The notes: generated by a model not told the origin, from the sequence alone. A stretch of 34,250 bases of DNA from an uncultured Caryophanales bacterium (GCA_946401755.1 CAMIVH010000002.1:1-34250); one strand, 5' to 3'. Shown: positions 7,286 through 15,604, numbered from the stretch's first letter. Numbers and translations: made by a program.

Positions 7286-8692
7286 CTACTTAAGAAATAT
7301 CGAGAATAGTTTCTTTTTCTTTGAATTATATGGATGTTCTCTCAAAGAGAGATTCATTTTTGTTTTGCCGAATAAGACGGTGGAAGGATGAGTAAATTCT
7401 CTAAATCCCCAGACACCATGGTAGGCACCCATACCTGAATGACCTGTACCATTGAATGGGACACCTTTGACCATAAGGTGTAAACAGACTTCGTTAATAC
7501 AACCGCCACCATATTGTTGGGTTTGCATAACTTTTTTGGCCCATTTCTTATTCTTGGAGAAGATATAGAAGGCTAAGCCATGCTCTCTTCTAGCAATAGT
7601 GTCTAATAGTTTATCGACTTCATTATCATTAAATGGAACGATAGGAAGTAGTGGTCCAAAGATTTCGTGATTAACGATTGGTTCATCAATATCCACCGGA
7701 TAAATAATGGTCGGAGAATACTTCAAAGTATTGATATCACCTTCTCCACCAAAGACGATGCGATCACGATATTGTTCCGCTTCATTAGCGATGTTTTCAA
7801 ACGCTCTTTGAGCGATTAATTTTGGGTATTCTGGATTGAGGTAAGCTTGTTCACCGATTTGGCGAATAATCTCGCCTTTCAATTCATTAATGAATTGTTC
7901 AGCCACTTCAGTAGCGACAGCAACCTGGTTAATATTGATACAAATTTGACCAGAATTGCAGATCTTAAAGAAGGCTATTTTTCTCGCTGCATCTTTGAGG
8001 TTCGCATCCTTTCTAACAATGCACCAGTTACCTGTTTCTCCACCTAATTCAAGAGTGACAGGAGTGAGGTTTTTACTAGCCATTTCCATCACGTGTTTAC
8101 CAACATTAGGAGAACCTGTATAGAAGATTTTATCAACACGTTCTTCTAAGCAGAAATCAGCAACATCATGTCCTCCATCGATAACGGTGATGTAATTCTC
8201 TGGGAATGTATTAGCGATGATTTCTTTTAATGCTTGAGTTGTGGCTTTTGACTTACTACTGGCTTTAATTAAAGCGGTATTACCACCTGCGATAGAAGCG
8301 GCTAACACACCGATTGATAATAAAACAGGGAAGTTAAATGGAGAGATAATCAAAGAGACGCCATAAGGCATCTTATAAACTTTAGTGAAAATACTTGGGA
8401 AACACGCAAATCCGGAAAAATGTGCCTCAGGTCTACTCCATTTTTTAAGACCATGAATACACTCATTAATTTCCATAATGACGTCGCCGATATCGCAAAA
8501 ATATGCTTCTGCATCGCTACGTCCTAAGTCTTCATAAAGAGCTTTCTCTAAAATCTCTTGATTGGCGTTAATCGCGTTTCTTAATTTGACTAATTGTTCT
8601 TTTCGAAACGAAATACTGAGAGTTTGATTAGACAAGAAAAACTCTCTTTGCTTCTCCACAATTTGGTGGATATCTTCTTTTGTGTAACCCAT
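7286..8692 (-). CDS. Aldehyde dehydrogenase, class-3/fatty aldehyde type
   Basis: This 468-residue NAD(P)-dependent aldehyde dehydrogenase has SPFNFP (Asn120), LIKASSKS near 143 in place of the usual KPSE, YTGSPNVGK (191-199), LELGG with Glu215, NSGQICI with catalytic Cys251, and EIFGPLLP. Length and the C-terminal basic/hydrophobic tail (KKKKLFSIFL) match class-3 and long-chain fatty aldehyde dehydrogenases, which are membrane associated. The motif after LELGG is ETGNW rather than KSP, an uncommon substitution close to the active site. It is first in an operon with the YhhN gene. Start ATG at 8692 with GGAG about 8 bases upstream. Confidence 0.92.
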   Translation of the reverse strand: MGYTKEDIHQIVEKQREFFLSNQTLSISFRKEQLVKLRNAINANQEILEKALYEDLGRSDAEAYFCDIGDVIMEINECIHGLKKWSRPEAHFSGFACFPSIFTKVYKMPYGVSLIISPFNFPVLLSIGVLAASIAGGNTALIKASSKSKATTQALKEIIANTFPENYITVIDGGHDVADFCLEERVDKIFYTGSPNVGKHVMEMASKNLTPVTLELGGETGNWCIVRKDANLKDAARKIAFFKICNSGQICININQVAVATEVAEQFINELKGEIIRQIGEQAYLNPEYPKLIAQRAFENIANEAEQYRDRIVFGGEGDINTLKYSPTIIYPVDIDEPIVNHEIFGPLLPIVPFNDNEVDKLLDTIARREHGLAFYIFSKNKKWAKKVMQTQQYGGGCINEVCLHLMVKGVPFNGTGHSGMGAYHGVWGFREFTHPSTVLFGKTKMNLSLREHPYNSKKKKLFSIFLK

Positions 8693-8706
8693 ATATGTAC
8701 TCCAAT

Positions 8707-8749
8707 TGTAGAACTGTTACATAATTCTACATCTGTTACATCTAGTATA
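8707..8749 (-). promoter_or_regulatory. Promoter and possible operator of the ALDH-YhhN operon
   Basis: On the minus strand a -10 TATACT (8749-8744) has a weak -35. Downstream of it are a perfect inverted repeat TGTAGAA (8707-8713)/TTCTACA (8725-8731) and a direct repeat CTGTTACAT (8714-8722 and 8733-8741), overlapping the predicted start and the 5' leader. This suggests a repressor site. The regulator is unknown. Confidence 0.5.
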
Positions 8750-8924
8750 CACCTTTTTATGATGATATCTAATAAAAATGTATGTTTTGAAGCGATTAAA
8801 GAAAACGCAAGATTGTCTATAAACTTTTAACACGCACTGAAAATGATTTTTTATTTTAAAAATCAAAAATATATAGATTTTTCCTTATGAAGTGCTAAAA
8901 TACCACTAACTTTTATTTCAACAT

Positions 8925-10064
8925 ATGGATATACCAAGTTATCTAGTTTCAAACATACCTTTATTTGCTATTTCATCGGTCATGATCTTCTTGGCCTTTA
9001 GAAATTTGCGCGTCAGAAGAAAAGAGAGCATTTACTTCCTTGTTTTCACCACAATTGTGTTGTTCTTATCTGTTGTCTGTGCATTGGAAAAATATTCCCA
9101 AAGAGCAGGTCTTCCTGTGGTTGGGACTATCTTCACAGCAATAGGCTATATACTTAGACCAACGTTATTATTTGTTTTCGTGTTACTTACTAATATGGAC
9201 TTTAGACGTGAACGTTGGTTTTTCTGGATGCTTGGCATCCCTCTAATCGTTAACTCCGTTCTTTATACTCTTCCATTATTCATGAACGTCGAACCAATTA
9301 ACAAACTAGTGTTCTATTACACAATGAATGATGATGGTGCAACCGCTAGTTTCGTTAGAGGCACATTCCTTAATTTCTTCTCTCACGCTATTTGCTTGTT
9401 CTATTTAGGGGTTGTGGCTTATGTTTCTACAGTCAGATTCCATGGTAAGCACCGCCGTGACAGTATTGTTTTGCTTATTTGCATTGTCTTCGTTCTTGTC
9501 ACAGTTGCTGCAGAAGTCGTATCCAAAAGGAATGATTTACTCAACATCGTCTGTGAAATCTGCGCGGCTATTAACTATATCTTCATTATGACCGTTAATT
9601 CTTCCAAAGATCCTTTAACAAATCTCTATGATAGAAGAACTTATCTTGAAGATGTTTCGCGTTATAAAAATATCATTAATGGCCTTGTTGTTATCGATAT
9701 GAACGAATTAAAATTCGTTAATGATAATTATGGCCATCAAATAGGTGATAAAGCTCTTAGCTCACTAGCTATAATCTTTGAGAGTAGCATTGAGCCATCC
9801 GTGATGTGCACTTATCGTGTCAGTGGTGATGAGTTCGTTATCCTAATGTTCCAAGGTAAGATTGGTCAATTAGATAGCACAGTCAGTTCTATTAGAGAAA
9901 AGATGAATGCAAGTGAATATAGTGCTGCAATCGGTTGCTGCTATCTTGATAAGAAAGCGGGCAATGTCTCTTTTGAAGAAGCTATTCAAAAAGCAGAAGA
10001 GTTAATGTATCAAGATAAGAATAAACACTATAACGAGACTGGTCACACTCGTCGCCAGCGCTAG
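8925..10064 (+). CDS. Membrane-bound GGDEF protein (putative diguanylate cyclase)
   Basis: The 379-residue protein has about seven N-terminal transmembrane helices (residues 10-205), a sensor-like membrane module of no family I can name. A GGDEF domain follows, beginning DPLTNLYDRRTY (about 229). VIDMNELKFVNDNYGHQIGD contains the metal and base contacts, and the active-site loop is SGDEF at 300-304 instead of GGDEF. Metal-binding Asp and the Glu of the loop are kept, so cyclase activity is plausible. No RxxD inhibitory site is present five residues upstream. There is no EAL domain. The ATG at 8925 lacks a clear ribosome site. It is monocistronic, divergent from the ALDH gene, and followed by a hairpin. 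Confidence 0.85.
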   Translation: MDIPSYLVSNIPLFAISSVMIFLAFRNLRVRRKESIYFLVFTTIVLFLSVVCALEKYSQRAGLPVVGTIFTAIGYILRPTLLFVFVLLTNMDFRRERWFFWMLGIPLIVNSVLYTLPLFMNVEPINKLVFYYTMNDDGATASFVRGTFLNFFSHAICLFYLGVVAYVSTVRFHGKHRRDSIVLLICIVFVLVTVAAEVVSKRNDLLNIVCEICAAINYIFIMTVNSSKDPLTNLYDRRTYLEDVSRYKNIINGLVVIDMNELKFVNDNYGHQIGDKALSSLAIIFESSIEPSVMCTYRVSGDEFVILMFQGKIGQLDSTVSSIREKMNASEYSAAIGCCYLDKKAGNVSFEEAIQKAEELMYQDKNKHYNETGHTRRQR

Positions 10065-10100
10065 AAATAGTGTGGAATAATCGTAATAAATGATAGAATT

Positions 10101-10128
10101 AACCATTGCAATAATGGTTATTTTATTA
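10101..10128 (+). terminator. Hairpin after the GGDEF gene
   Basis: AACCATT (10101-10107), loop GCAAT, AATGGTT (10113-10119), then ATTTTATT. The U-run is imperfect, so termination may be partial; it also lies in the leader of the next gene. Confidence 0.55.
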
Positions 10129-10152
10129 TTTAATAATTGCGAAAGGTAATTT

Positions 10153-12237
10153 ATGAAAAAGAAAAGTTTATTGTTAGGCGCTTTTATGCTTATCGCAATG
10201 TGCGCCACAGCTTGTAATTTAACCGGCTCTAACGGAAACAGCTCATCTAGTAGTGTTTCTTCAAATAATTCCATCACATCAAGCACAACAAGTTCTTCCA
10301 AAACAAGTAGCAGTACTTCTTCTAGTAAATCTAGTTCTAGTAGTTCTTCGAAGAGTAGTGCTAGTTCTTCTAATAGCAGCGCTTCCAGCAGTAGTTCTAG
10401 TAGCAAACCATCGTCCAGTTCTACTTCTAGTTCAAGTTCTTCAAGTGTTTCATCCTCATCATCTAGTTCTTCCTCAAGTTCAGAGGCGCCAAGAACTGTC
10501 TCTTTAGATATTTTTGCTTTTAACGATACGCATGGTAATGTCGTTGATACCATAGGTAAAGGCATTGGCTTAGCGAAAACCACAACCTTATTAAAAGAAA
10601 TCTCCAACGAGAATTCTATCTTCATCTCTCAAGGTGATATGTGGCAAGGTTCAGTCGAAAGCGGTTTAACACATGGTGACGTAGTGACAGAATGGATGAA
10701 TTCCATGAACTTTGTTTCTATGACTGTTGGTAACCACGAGTTTGACTGGGGTCAACAATATATTGCAAGTAATCAAGAACTTGCTACTTTCCCAACCTTA
10801 GGAATTAACGTCCTATATAGAAGTAATAACCAAAGAGCAAATTATTTATCTCCTTCCGTCACATTTAATCGTGGTGGCGCTAAAATCGGCGTTATTGGCG
10901 CGATTGGTAATTGTTATTCATCTGTTTCTAGAAGCAAAGTTACTGATGTTTATTTTGCGACAGGTTCAGCATTAACCAATCTTGTTAAACAAGAAGCCAC
11001 TAGATTAAGAAATCAAGAAAAGTGTGATTTCATTATCTACTCCATTCATGGCACTTATAACAAAAATGATTATGACTATGAATTAAGTTCTGGTCACTAT
11101 GTGGATATAGTCCTAGAAGGTCATAGCCATTATAAATATGCCGATAAGGATGAATATGGGGTCTATCACGTTCAATCTAATGCCTATAATGAAAACTTCT
11201 ATCGTATTAGTGTTGATCTTAATTTGACCAACAAGACATGCGATATTCATGAACCAGTTAGCTATGACACAACATTTAGTTCTTCTCCATATCGTAACTA
11301 TGCAGAAGACTCTGACGTCAAAGCCATTCTCAACAAATATAAAGACAAATATGAATTCGCTTACGAAGTAAGTGGTTATAATGAAACCACTAGATACTCT
11401 ACCGAATTAAAGCAAAAAGTCGCGGATTTATATTACCAAAATGGTAACGCTACTTGGGGAAGTCAATACAATCTAATCCTCGGTGGTGGTTATATTTCTT
11501 GCCGTGGCTCAAGCTTAGCAATGGGTGATGTCACATATGCAGACTTATATAATTTATTCCCATTTGATAACGATATTGCCTTATGTTCTATTACTGGTAG
11601 AAACTTAAGAAATACACAGTTCATCACCGGTAGTAGTGATTACTACGTCAATTGGTCAGATTATGGTGAATCTATTAGATACAACATCAATGATTCCACA
11701 ACTTACTATCTAGTAACAGATACTTATACAATCGATTACTATACATCATTAAATGTCATCAGTTATTTCGAAAATGGTGGTATCTATCAAAGAGATTTAA
11801 TGAACCGTTTTATTGCTAACGGTGGCTATGGTACAAGGCCACAACCTCAAGAAGGTCATGCTGGCACATTGTCTGATCCAAGAACAGTGAAAGAGGCTCT
11901 CGAATATGCTTATACTCATCCAGGTTCAAGTGCTTCCGCTGCAGGCTCAGTTTCGATGTATTATAAAGGCGTAGTTAGCAGACAGGCGGTTAGTGTGTCT
12001 TCTAAAGGTGATATGTACAAAGTCTACATTGCCGATGCTGGGACCGAATATGAAATCATGATTTATTACTTAAAGAAAACTGAGAATAATGAACATGGTA
12101 CTTGGAGTAGTGTTGATGATTTACAAATCGGTGATGAACTAATCATCTTTGGTAGAGCATACTTCTACAATTCCAGTATTCCTGAGTTCGATAACCTTAC
12201 TTACGTCTACTCCATTAATGGAGTTCCAACAGCATAA
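10153..12237 (+). CDS. Secreted lipoprotein, 5'-nucleotidase/metallophosphatase family
   Basis: The 694-residue lipoprotein has a signal peptide and a lipobox ending at Cys21 (ATAC). A Ser-rich spacer of about 85 residues follows (residues 28-112). The calcineurin-like metallophosphatase domain comes next: FNDTHGN with Asp125 and His127, SQGDMWQGS, GNHEFDWG (Asn194, His195), SIHGTYN and LEGHSHYKY, all metal or phosphate ligands. The 5'-nucleotidase C-terminal domain (about 420-600) has GGGYISCRG and TYADLYNLFPFDN. The last 95 residues form a small beta-rich OB-like module starting near SAAGSVSMYYKG. It probably removes phosphate from extracellular nucleotides outside the cell. AAAGG precedes the ATG. 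It ends at a bidirectional terminator and has no operon partners. Confidence 0.9.
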   Translation: MKKKSLLLGAFMLIAMCATACNLTGSNGNSSSSSVSSNNSITSSTTSSSKTSSSTSSSKSSSSSSSKSSASSSNSSASSSSSSSKPSSSSTSSSSSSSVSSSSSSSSSSSEAPRTVSLDIFAFNDTHGNVVDTIGKGIGLAKTTTLLKEISNENSIFISQGDMWQGSVESGLTHGDVVTEWMNSMNFVSMTVGNHEFDWGQQYIASNQELATFPTLGINVLYRSNNQRANYLSPSVTFNRGGAKIGVIGAIGNCYSSVSRSKVTDVYFATGSALTNLVKQEATRLRNQEKCDFIIYSIHGTYNKNDYDYELSSGHYVDIVLEGHSHYKYADKDEYGVYHVQSNAYNENFYRISVDLNLTNKTCDIHEPVSYDTTFSSSPYRNYAEDSDVKAILNKYKDKYEFAYEVSGYNETTRYSTELKQKVADLYYQNGNATWGSQYNLILGGGYISCRGSSLAMGDVTYADLYNLFPFDNDIALCSITGRNLRNTQFITGSSDYYVNWSDYGESIRYNINDSTTYYLVTDTYTIDYYTSLNVISYFENGGIYQRDLMNRFIANGGYGTRPQPQEGHAGTLSDPRTVKEALEYAYTHPGSSASAAGSVSMYYKGVVSRQAVSVSSKGDMYKVYIADAGTEYEIMIYYLKKTENNEHGTWSSVDDLQIGDELIIFGRAYFYNSSIPEFDNLTYVYSINGVPTA
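10237..10488 (+). repeat. Ser-codon low-complexity tract (poly-Ser linker)
   Basis: Irregular tandem repeats of AGT, TCT, TCA and AGC codons encode an almost pure Ser tract with a few Thr/Lys/Ala. It forms a flexible spacer between lipid anchor and enzyme. Such DNA is prone to slippage, so length may vary between strains. Confidence 0.85.
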
Positions 12238-12241
12238 AAAT

Positions 12242-12264
12242 AGGAGAACTTAGTTCTCCTTTTT
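12242..12264. terminator. Bidirectional terminator between nucleotidase and SDR genes
   Basis: AGGAGAAC (12242-12249), loop TTA, GTTCTCCT (12253-12260), then T-run; an A-run before it serves the minus strand. The stop codon of the leftward SDR gene lies in the loop. Confidence 0.9.
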
Positions 12265-13125
12265 AAATGTCTCTTTTACCAAATCGTATAGATAAGGCCT
12301 ATTTCTCTTTTTAGGGAAAGGCTTAATCTTTGGATAGCCCCGCCAAGTGAAAGGACTGCGTGGCACGATATAACAAGACCGGACATTTTCTTGCAAAGCA
12401 AGTAAAGCGGTTAAACTAGCTTTCTTAACGGAGTGAGATGCAACCTTAAGGAATAAACTTCCTAACTGCTTAATTGGAAATGGGAAGTCTCTTAATATAT
12501 CTGTACTTGTTAAACCTGGTTCCACTAAATAGAAAGATAAGTTCTTTAATCCTAATGAGCGGTAGTGGTTGTAGATTTCTTCCACACCTGCTTTAGACAT
12601 ACAGTATTGTTGAAAACTGCTGACTTTATATTTATATAAATCACTAGGCTTTTTGAAGTAATAGCCCGCGGCTAAAGAGCCTTGGAAAATAATGCGATGT
12701 TTATTATTTAAATTAGGAATTAATATATCAAGGAAATAAGCAAGTCCCGCAAAGTTGGTCTTGATAGTTAATGACATGTCTCCTTCAATTTTCTGTGTTT
12801 TATAAGTAGTAAAACATCCAGCATTAAGGATTAAGGCATAAAAGTCCTTGTGCTCTTCTAGGATTGCTGTAGCAGCATGCTCAATGCTCTTATAATCACT
12901 CTGATCATAACTAATAAAACCAAGGTGGCAATCAGGATACTTTTCTAGCATCCTATCTTTAACCTCTTTTGACTTATTTGGATTTCTTGCTAAAACAACC
13001 ACATCAGCGTGTTTATAGAGTAGTTGATCTACAATACTTAAACCAATACCAGAAGTACCACCAGTAATAAGGATTTTCTTTCCCAAAAGATCATCTAAAT
13101 TATCGAGATATTTTTGCAACGACAT
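12250..13125 (-). CDS. Short-chain dehydrogenase/reductase
   Basis: The 291-residue Rossmann-fold oxidoreductase has nucleotide-binding TGGTSGIG (21-28), NAG (101-103), a Ser at 150 in QGSLAAGYY and the catalytic YCMSK (Tyr174, Lys178). Arg47 after the second strand (LARNPNKS) suggests NADPH preference. The C-terminal part, with LVEPGLTSTD and a basic tail, resembles the retinol-dehydrogenase/protochlorophyllide-reductase-like branch, which often acts on lipids, but the substrate cannot be read. Its ATG has no ribosome site, and a TAAAAT element sits 8 bases upstream, so the mRNA may be leaderless. Confidence 0.88.
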   Translation of the reverse strand: MSLQKYLDNLDDLLGKKILITGGTSGIGLSIVDQLLYKHADVVVLARNPNKSKEVKDRMLEKYPDCHLGFISYDQSDYKSIEHAATAILEEHKDFYALILNAGCFTTYKTQKIEGDMSLTIKTNFAGLAYFLDILIPNLNNKHRIIFQGSLAAGYYFKKPSDLYKYKVSSFQQYCMSKAGVEEIYNHYRSLGLKNLSFYLVEPGLTSTDILRDFPFPIKQLGSLFLKVASHSVKKASLTALLALQENVRSCYIVPRSPFTWRGYPKIKPFPKKRNRPYLYDLVKETFKKEN

Positions 13126-13133
13126 ACTTTAAT

Positions 13134-13139
13134 ATTTTA
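13134..13139 (-). promoter_or_regulatory. Possible -10 element of the SDR gene
   Basis: On the minus strand TAAAAT lies 8 bases before the ATG, which places the predicted start at or next to the start codon. The -35 is weak. Confidence 0.4.
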
Positions 13140-13191
13140 GAATAAATTTAAATAAGTTAAATGTTTTTACTTATTTTAAGGCTCAAAATGT

Positions 13192-13221
13192 TATAATAAA
13201 CCCCCAGTGTTAAATACACTG
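13192..13221 (+). promoter_or_regulatory. Promoter -10 and leader hairpin of the M6 protease gene
   Basis: A consensus TATAAT (13192-13197) with a weak -35 (TTTTTA-like). The predicted transcript begins at a small hairpin CAGTGT (13205-13210)/ACACTG (13216-13221), followed by the ribosome site CAGGA. The hairpin may stabilise the 5' end. Confidence 0.6.
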
Positions 13222-13241
13222 CTAATCAGGAACTCTATTAT

Positions 13242-14912
13242 ATGAACAAGAAGAGATTATTACTTTTTACAATCTCGTTAACTATGGTGACCGCTATTAG
13301 TGGCTGTCAGTGGTCTTTTACCTTTGGTGGTGATCCTAGCTATATTCCAAGTAGTACAAGTACATCTACTAATACATCGACCACAAGTGATACATCTAGT
13401 GATAGCACATCCTCTATAAGCGATACTTCTTCATCTTCATCTTCCAATCTAGAGGTAAATACTTTAGAAGCAAAAAAGGCATCAATTAACTACAAAAATT
13501 ATACAAAGTATAATGCTACTCCTATTTCATCTGCACCTTGCGTTGGTGCTGCTCATATTTTGATTATCCCTGTTTGGTTCACAGATTCTGGTAGTTACAT
13601 CTCTAACGGTGGTAAAAACAATGTTAGATCAGATATTGAAAAAGCTTATTTTGGCACCAATGAAGATACAGGTTGGAGAAGCGTTAAATCGTTCTATGAA
13701 GAAGAAAGTCATGGTGCTTTAACATTTACTGGTACGGTTTCTGAATGGTACTCATGCAATCAATCTTCATCGTATTATGCAACTTCATCAGCTCGTACAG
13801 CATCGTTAGTAACAACCGCTTCAAACTGGTATTTTAGCAATCACTCTGATGCTAGAACCAATTACGATAAAGATGGCGATGGCTATCTAGATAGTGTCAT
13901 GCTCATTTATGGTGCTCCTGATCATCTTACCGCTGAAAACAGCAATACTAATTTATGGGCGTACTGTTATTGGATTCAAAATTCAAGCGCTCAAAACACC
14001 AGTAATCCAGGTGCTAACGTTTTCTTCTGGGCCAGCTATGACTTTATGTATAGCAGTACAAAAGCCTATCAACGTACTGGCAAAAGTAATTATGGTGGTG
14101 GTGATACATCATATTGTTCACTCGACACCCATACATATATCCATGAAATGGGTCACGTCTTTGGCTTAGAAGATTATTACGATTATTCTGAAACACACAA
14201 TCCTGCCGCTGGTTTCTCTATGCAAGATAATAACGTTGGTGGTCATGATCCATTTAGCTCTTATGCTTTAGGATGGGGCAAAGCATATATTCCTACATCA
14301 ACAACCACAATTTATTTGAAACCATTCCAAGATACAGGTGAAATGATTCTCCTTTCACCAAGTCCAGATAGTAATAATTCACCTTTTGCGGAATATCTTC
14401 TTTTAGAATATTACACACCAACTGGCTTAAATAAATTCGATTGTGATCGTCAATACAATTATCCTTATGATTACCCACAAGGTCCAAATACACGTGGTAT
14501 TAGATTGTGGCACGTTGATGCGCGCTTAGTTAAGTATGATAACTACACTGGCCAATATTCATTAACATCTAATCCACCAAGCCGATCCAACAAAGTATCA
14601 ATGGCGATGAGCAACACTTATGATGATGGCTCAATCGATGAAGAATATTTATCACCATTAGGTAGTAACTACTATAATTACAACATCTTGCAATTAATTA
14701 GAAATAATACCTCTAGTAATGTTAATTCATTCCTAAACAACGATCTTAAAAGTAGTGACTTATTTAAAGCGAATGATACATTCTCAATGTCAACCTACAA
14801 ATATCAATTTGTTAAAAACGGCAAGCTTAACACTAATGTTGATCTCGGTTTCACATTTACTGTAAACACAATTGGCACAAATAGCGCCTCAATCACAGTT
14901 ACTAAATTATAA
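13242..14912 (+). CDS. Lipoprotein metalloprotease, M6 (immune inhibitor A)-like
   Basis: The 556-residue protein has a signal peptide with lipobox AISGC (Cys22), then a Ser/Thr-rich spacer to about residue 72. The domain beginning AAHILIIPVWFTDSG and continuing through VKSFYEEESHGALTFTG is typical of M6-family proteases. The zinc site is HEMGHVFGLEDYYD: His301, Glu302 and His305 form HExxH, and Asp311 in GLEDYYD is a likely third ligand. A SMQDNNVGGHDPFSSYALGW segment follows, also as in M6. DKDGDGYLD near 208 looks like a calcium-binding loop. It is exported and lipid-anchored, and its substrate is unknown. Preceded by TATAAT and CAGGA; monocistronic. Confidence 0.88.
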   Translation: MNKKRLLLFTISLTMVTAISGCQWSFTFGGDPSYIPSSTSTSTNTSTTSDTSSDSTSSISDTSSSSSSNLEVNTLEAKKASINYKNYTKYNATPISSAPCVGAAHILIIPVWFTDSGSYISNGGKNNVRSDIEKAYFGTNEDTGWRSVKSFYEEESHGALTFTGTVSEWYSCNQSSSYYATSSARTASLVTTASNWYFSNHSDARTNYDKDGDGYLDSVMLIYGAPDHLTAENSNTNLWAYCYWIQNSSAQNTSNPGANVFFWASYDFMYSSTKAYQRTGKSNYGGGDTSYCSLDTHTYIHEMGHVFGLEDYYDYSETHNPAAGFSMQDNNVGGHDPFSSYALGWGKAYIPTSTTTIYLKPFQDTGEMILLSPSPDSNNSPFAEYLLLEYYTPTGLNKFDCDRQYNYPYDYPQGPNTRGIRLWHVDARLVKYDNYTGQYSLTSNPPSRSNKVSMAMSNTYDDGSIDEEYLSPLGSNYYNYNILQLIRNNTSSNVNSFLNNDLKSSDLFKANDTFSMSTYKYQFVKNGKLNTNVDLGFTFTVNTIGTNSASITVTKL

Positions 14913-14969
14913 TTTACTTGATAAGTCGCAATAAAATTGCTAATGTATTTAATGCTGTTTATCAGCAAT

Positions 14970-15045
14970 GGGTCCGTAGCTCACCTGGGAGAGCGCCTGA
15001 TTTGCATTCAGGAGGTAGCGAGTTCGATTCTCGTCGGATCCACCA
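14970..15045 (+). tRNA. tRNA-Ala (anticodon TGC)
   Basis: A complete cloverleaf: acceptor GGGTCCG/CGGATCC with the G3:U70 pair that marks alanine tRNAs, anticodon loop TTTGCAT between CCTGA and TCAGG, T-arm with TTCGATT, and an encoded CCA end. First of a three-tRNA cluster. Confidence 0.97.
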
Positions 15046-15097
15046 ATTTGTTTATAATCACTTTGTGATTAAATATAAATAATGGGAGGTAATACTC

Positions 15098-15349
15098 ATG
15101 TTACAATACCGCTATGACACTCAATTATTAATTGAAGGTAAAGGCCTTGATGAAGATGAAATCACTGATTGGATTTTAGAAAACATGAAAGGCGATTCCC
15201 TCATCTGCGTTGGTGATGATGAAATGATTAAAATTCATTTCCACACAAATGAACCATGGGATTTACTCTCACATTGTGCCACTTTAGGCGAAATCTTCGA
15301 TATCGTTGTCGAAGATATGGATCGTCAATCAAGAGGTTTAAAGGGCTAA
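15098..15349 (+). CDS. Small protein resembling the C-terminal domain of fatty acid kinase FakA
   Basis: This 83-residue protein begins YRYDTQLLIEG, then DSLICVGDDEMIKIHFHTNEP and ends GEIFDIVVEDMDRQ. That order matches the C-terminal domain of FakA/YloV-type DAK fatty acid kinases (YCTEFxLxG, GDSLVVVGDxxxVKVHVHTxxP, Gxxx-I-ENM). The DhaK-fold middle and the ATP-binding DhaL domain are absent and no partner is adjacent, so on its own it cannot be a kinase. It may bind a FakB/DegV-type carrier or another kinase subunit. GGGAGG lies about 9 bases before the ATG. The gene sits between tRNA-Ala and the CAT tRNA, with a small AATCAC/GTGATT hairpin (15056-15070) in front of it. Confidence 0.72.
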   Translation: MLQYRYDTQLLIEGKGLDEDEITDWILENMKGDSLICVGDDEMIKIHFHTNEPWDLLSHCATLGEIFDIVVEDMDRQSRGLKG

Positions 15350-15371
15350 TCCAATAAACTTCGACGCACAT

Positions 15372-15448
15372 GGACCATTAACTCAATCGGTTAGAGTGGA
15401 CGGCCCATAACCGTTATGTTCCGGGTTCAAGTCCTGGATGGTCCACCA
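15372..15448 (+). tRNA. tRNA with CAT anticodon, probably tRNA-Ile2 (lysidine type)
   Basis: Acceptor GGACCAT/ATGGTCC, D-stem ACTC/GAGT, anticodon stem GACGG/CCGTT around loop CCCATAA, T-arm CCGGG-TTCAAGT-CCTGG, encoded CCA. The GGACC acceptor and ACGG/CCGT anticodon stem resemble Firmicutes tRNA-Ile(CAU), which TilS modifies to read AUA. The window has separate elongator-Met and initiator genes, which supports this reading. Position 33 is C instead of the nearly invariant U. Confidence 0.85.
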
Positions 15449-15451
15449 TAT

Positions 15452-15542
15452 GGAGAATTACCCAAGCGGTTGAAGGGGTCGGTCTTGAAAACCGATAGAG
15501 GATGCAAGTCCTGCTAGGGTTCGAATCCCTAATTCTCCGCCA
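15452..15542 (+). tRNA. tRNA-Ser (anticodon TGA)
   Basis: Acceptor GGAGAAT/ATTCTCC, anticodon loop CTTGAAA between CGGT and ACCG, a long class-II variable arm (about TAGAGGATGCAAGTCCTGC), T-loop TTCGAAT, discriminator G and encoded CCA. Confidence 0.97.
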
Positions 15543-15555
15543 ATCAACTCAAAAT

Positions 15556-15584
15556 AGGCCAATACTAATGTGTTGGCCTTTTAA
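15556..15584 (+). terminator. Terminator of the tRNA cluster
   Basis: AGGCCAATAC (15556-15565), loop TAAT, GTGTTGGCCT (15570-15579), then TTTTAATTT. It closely resembles the terminator at 19610. Confidence 0.9.
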
Positions 15585-15604
15585 TTTATTAAAAAGAGGA
15601 AATT

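Noticed and set aside
8594..8830. A 78-residue plus-strand frame across the ALDH promoter region
   Set aside because: It is mostly antisense to the ALDH gene, has no ribosome site and resembles no known protein.
10002..10625. A 207-residue Glu/Leu-rich reading frame on the minus strand
   Set aside because: It is the reverse complement of the poly-Ser tract of the nucleotidase gene; the Glu/Leu bias comes from Ser codons. No ribosome site.
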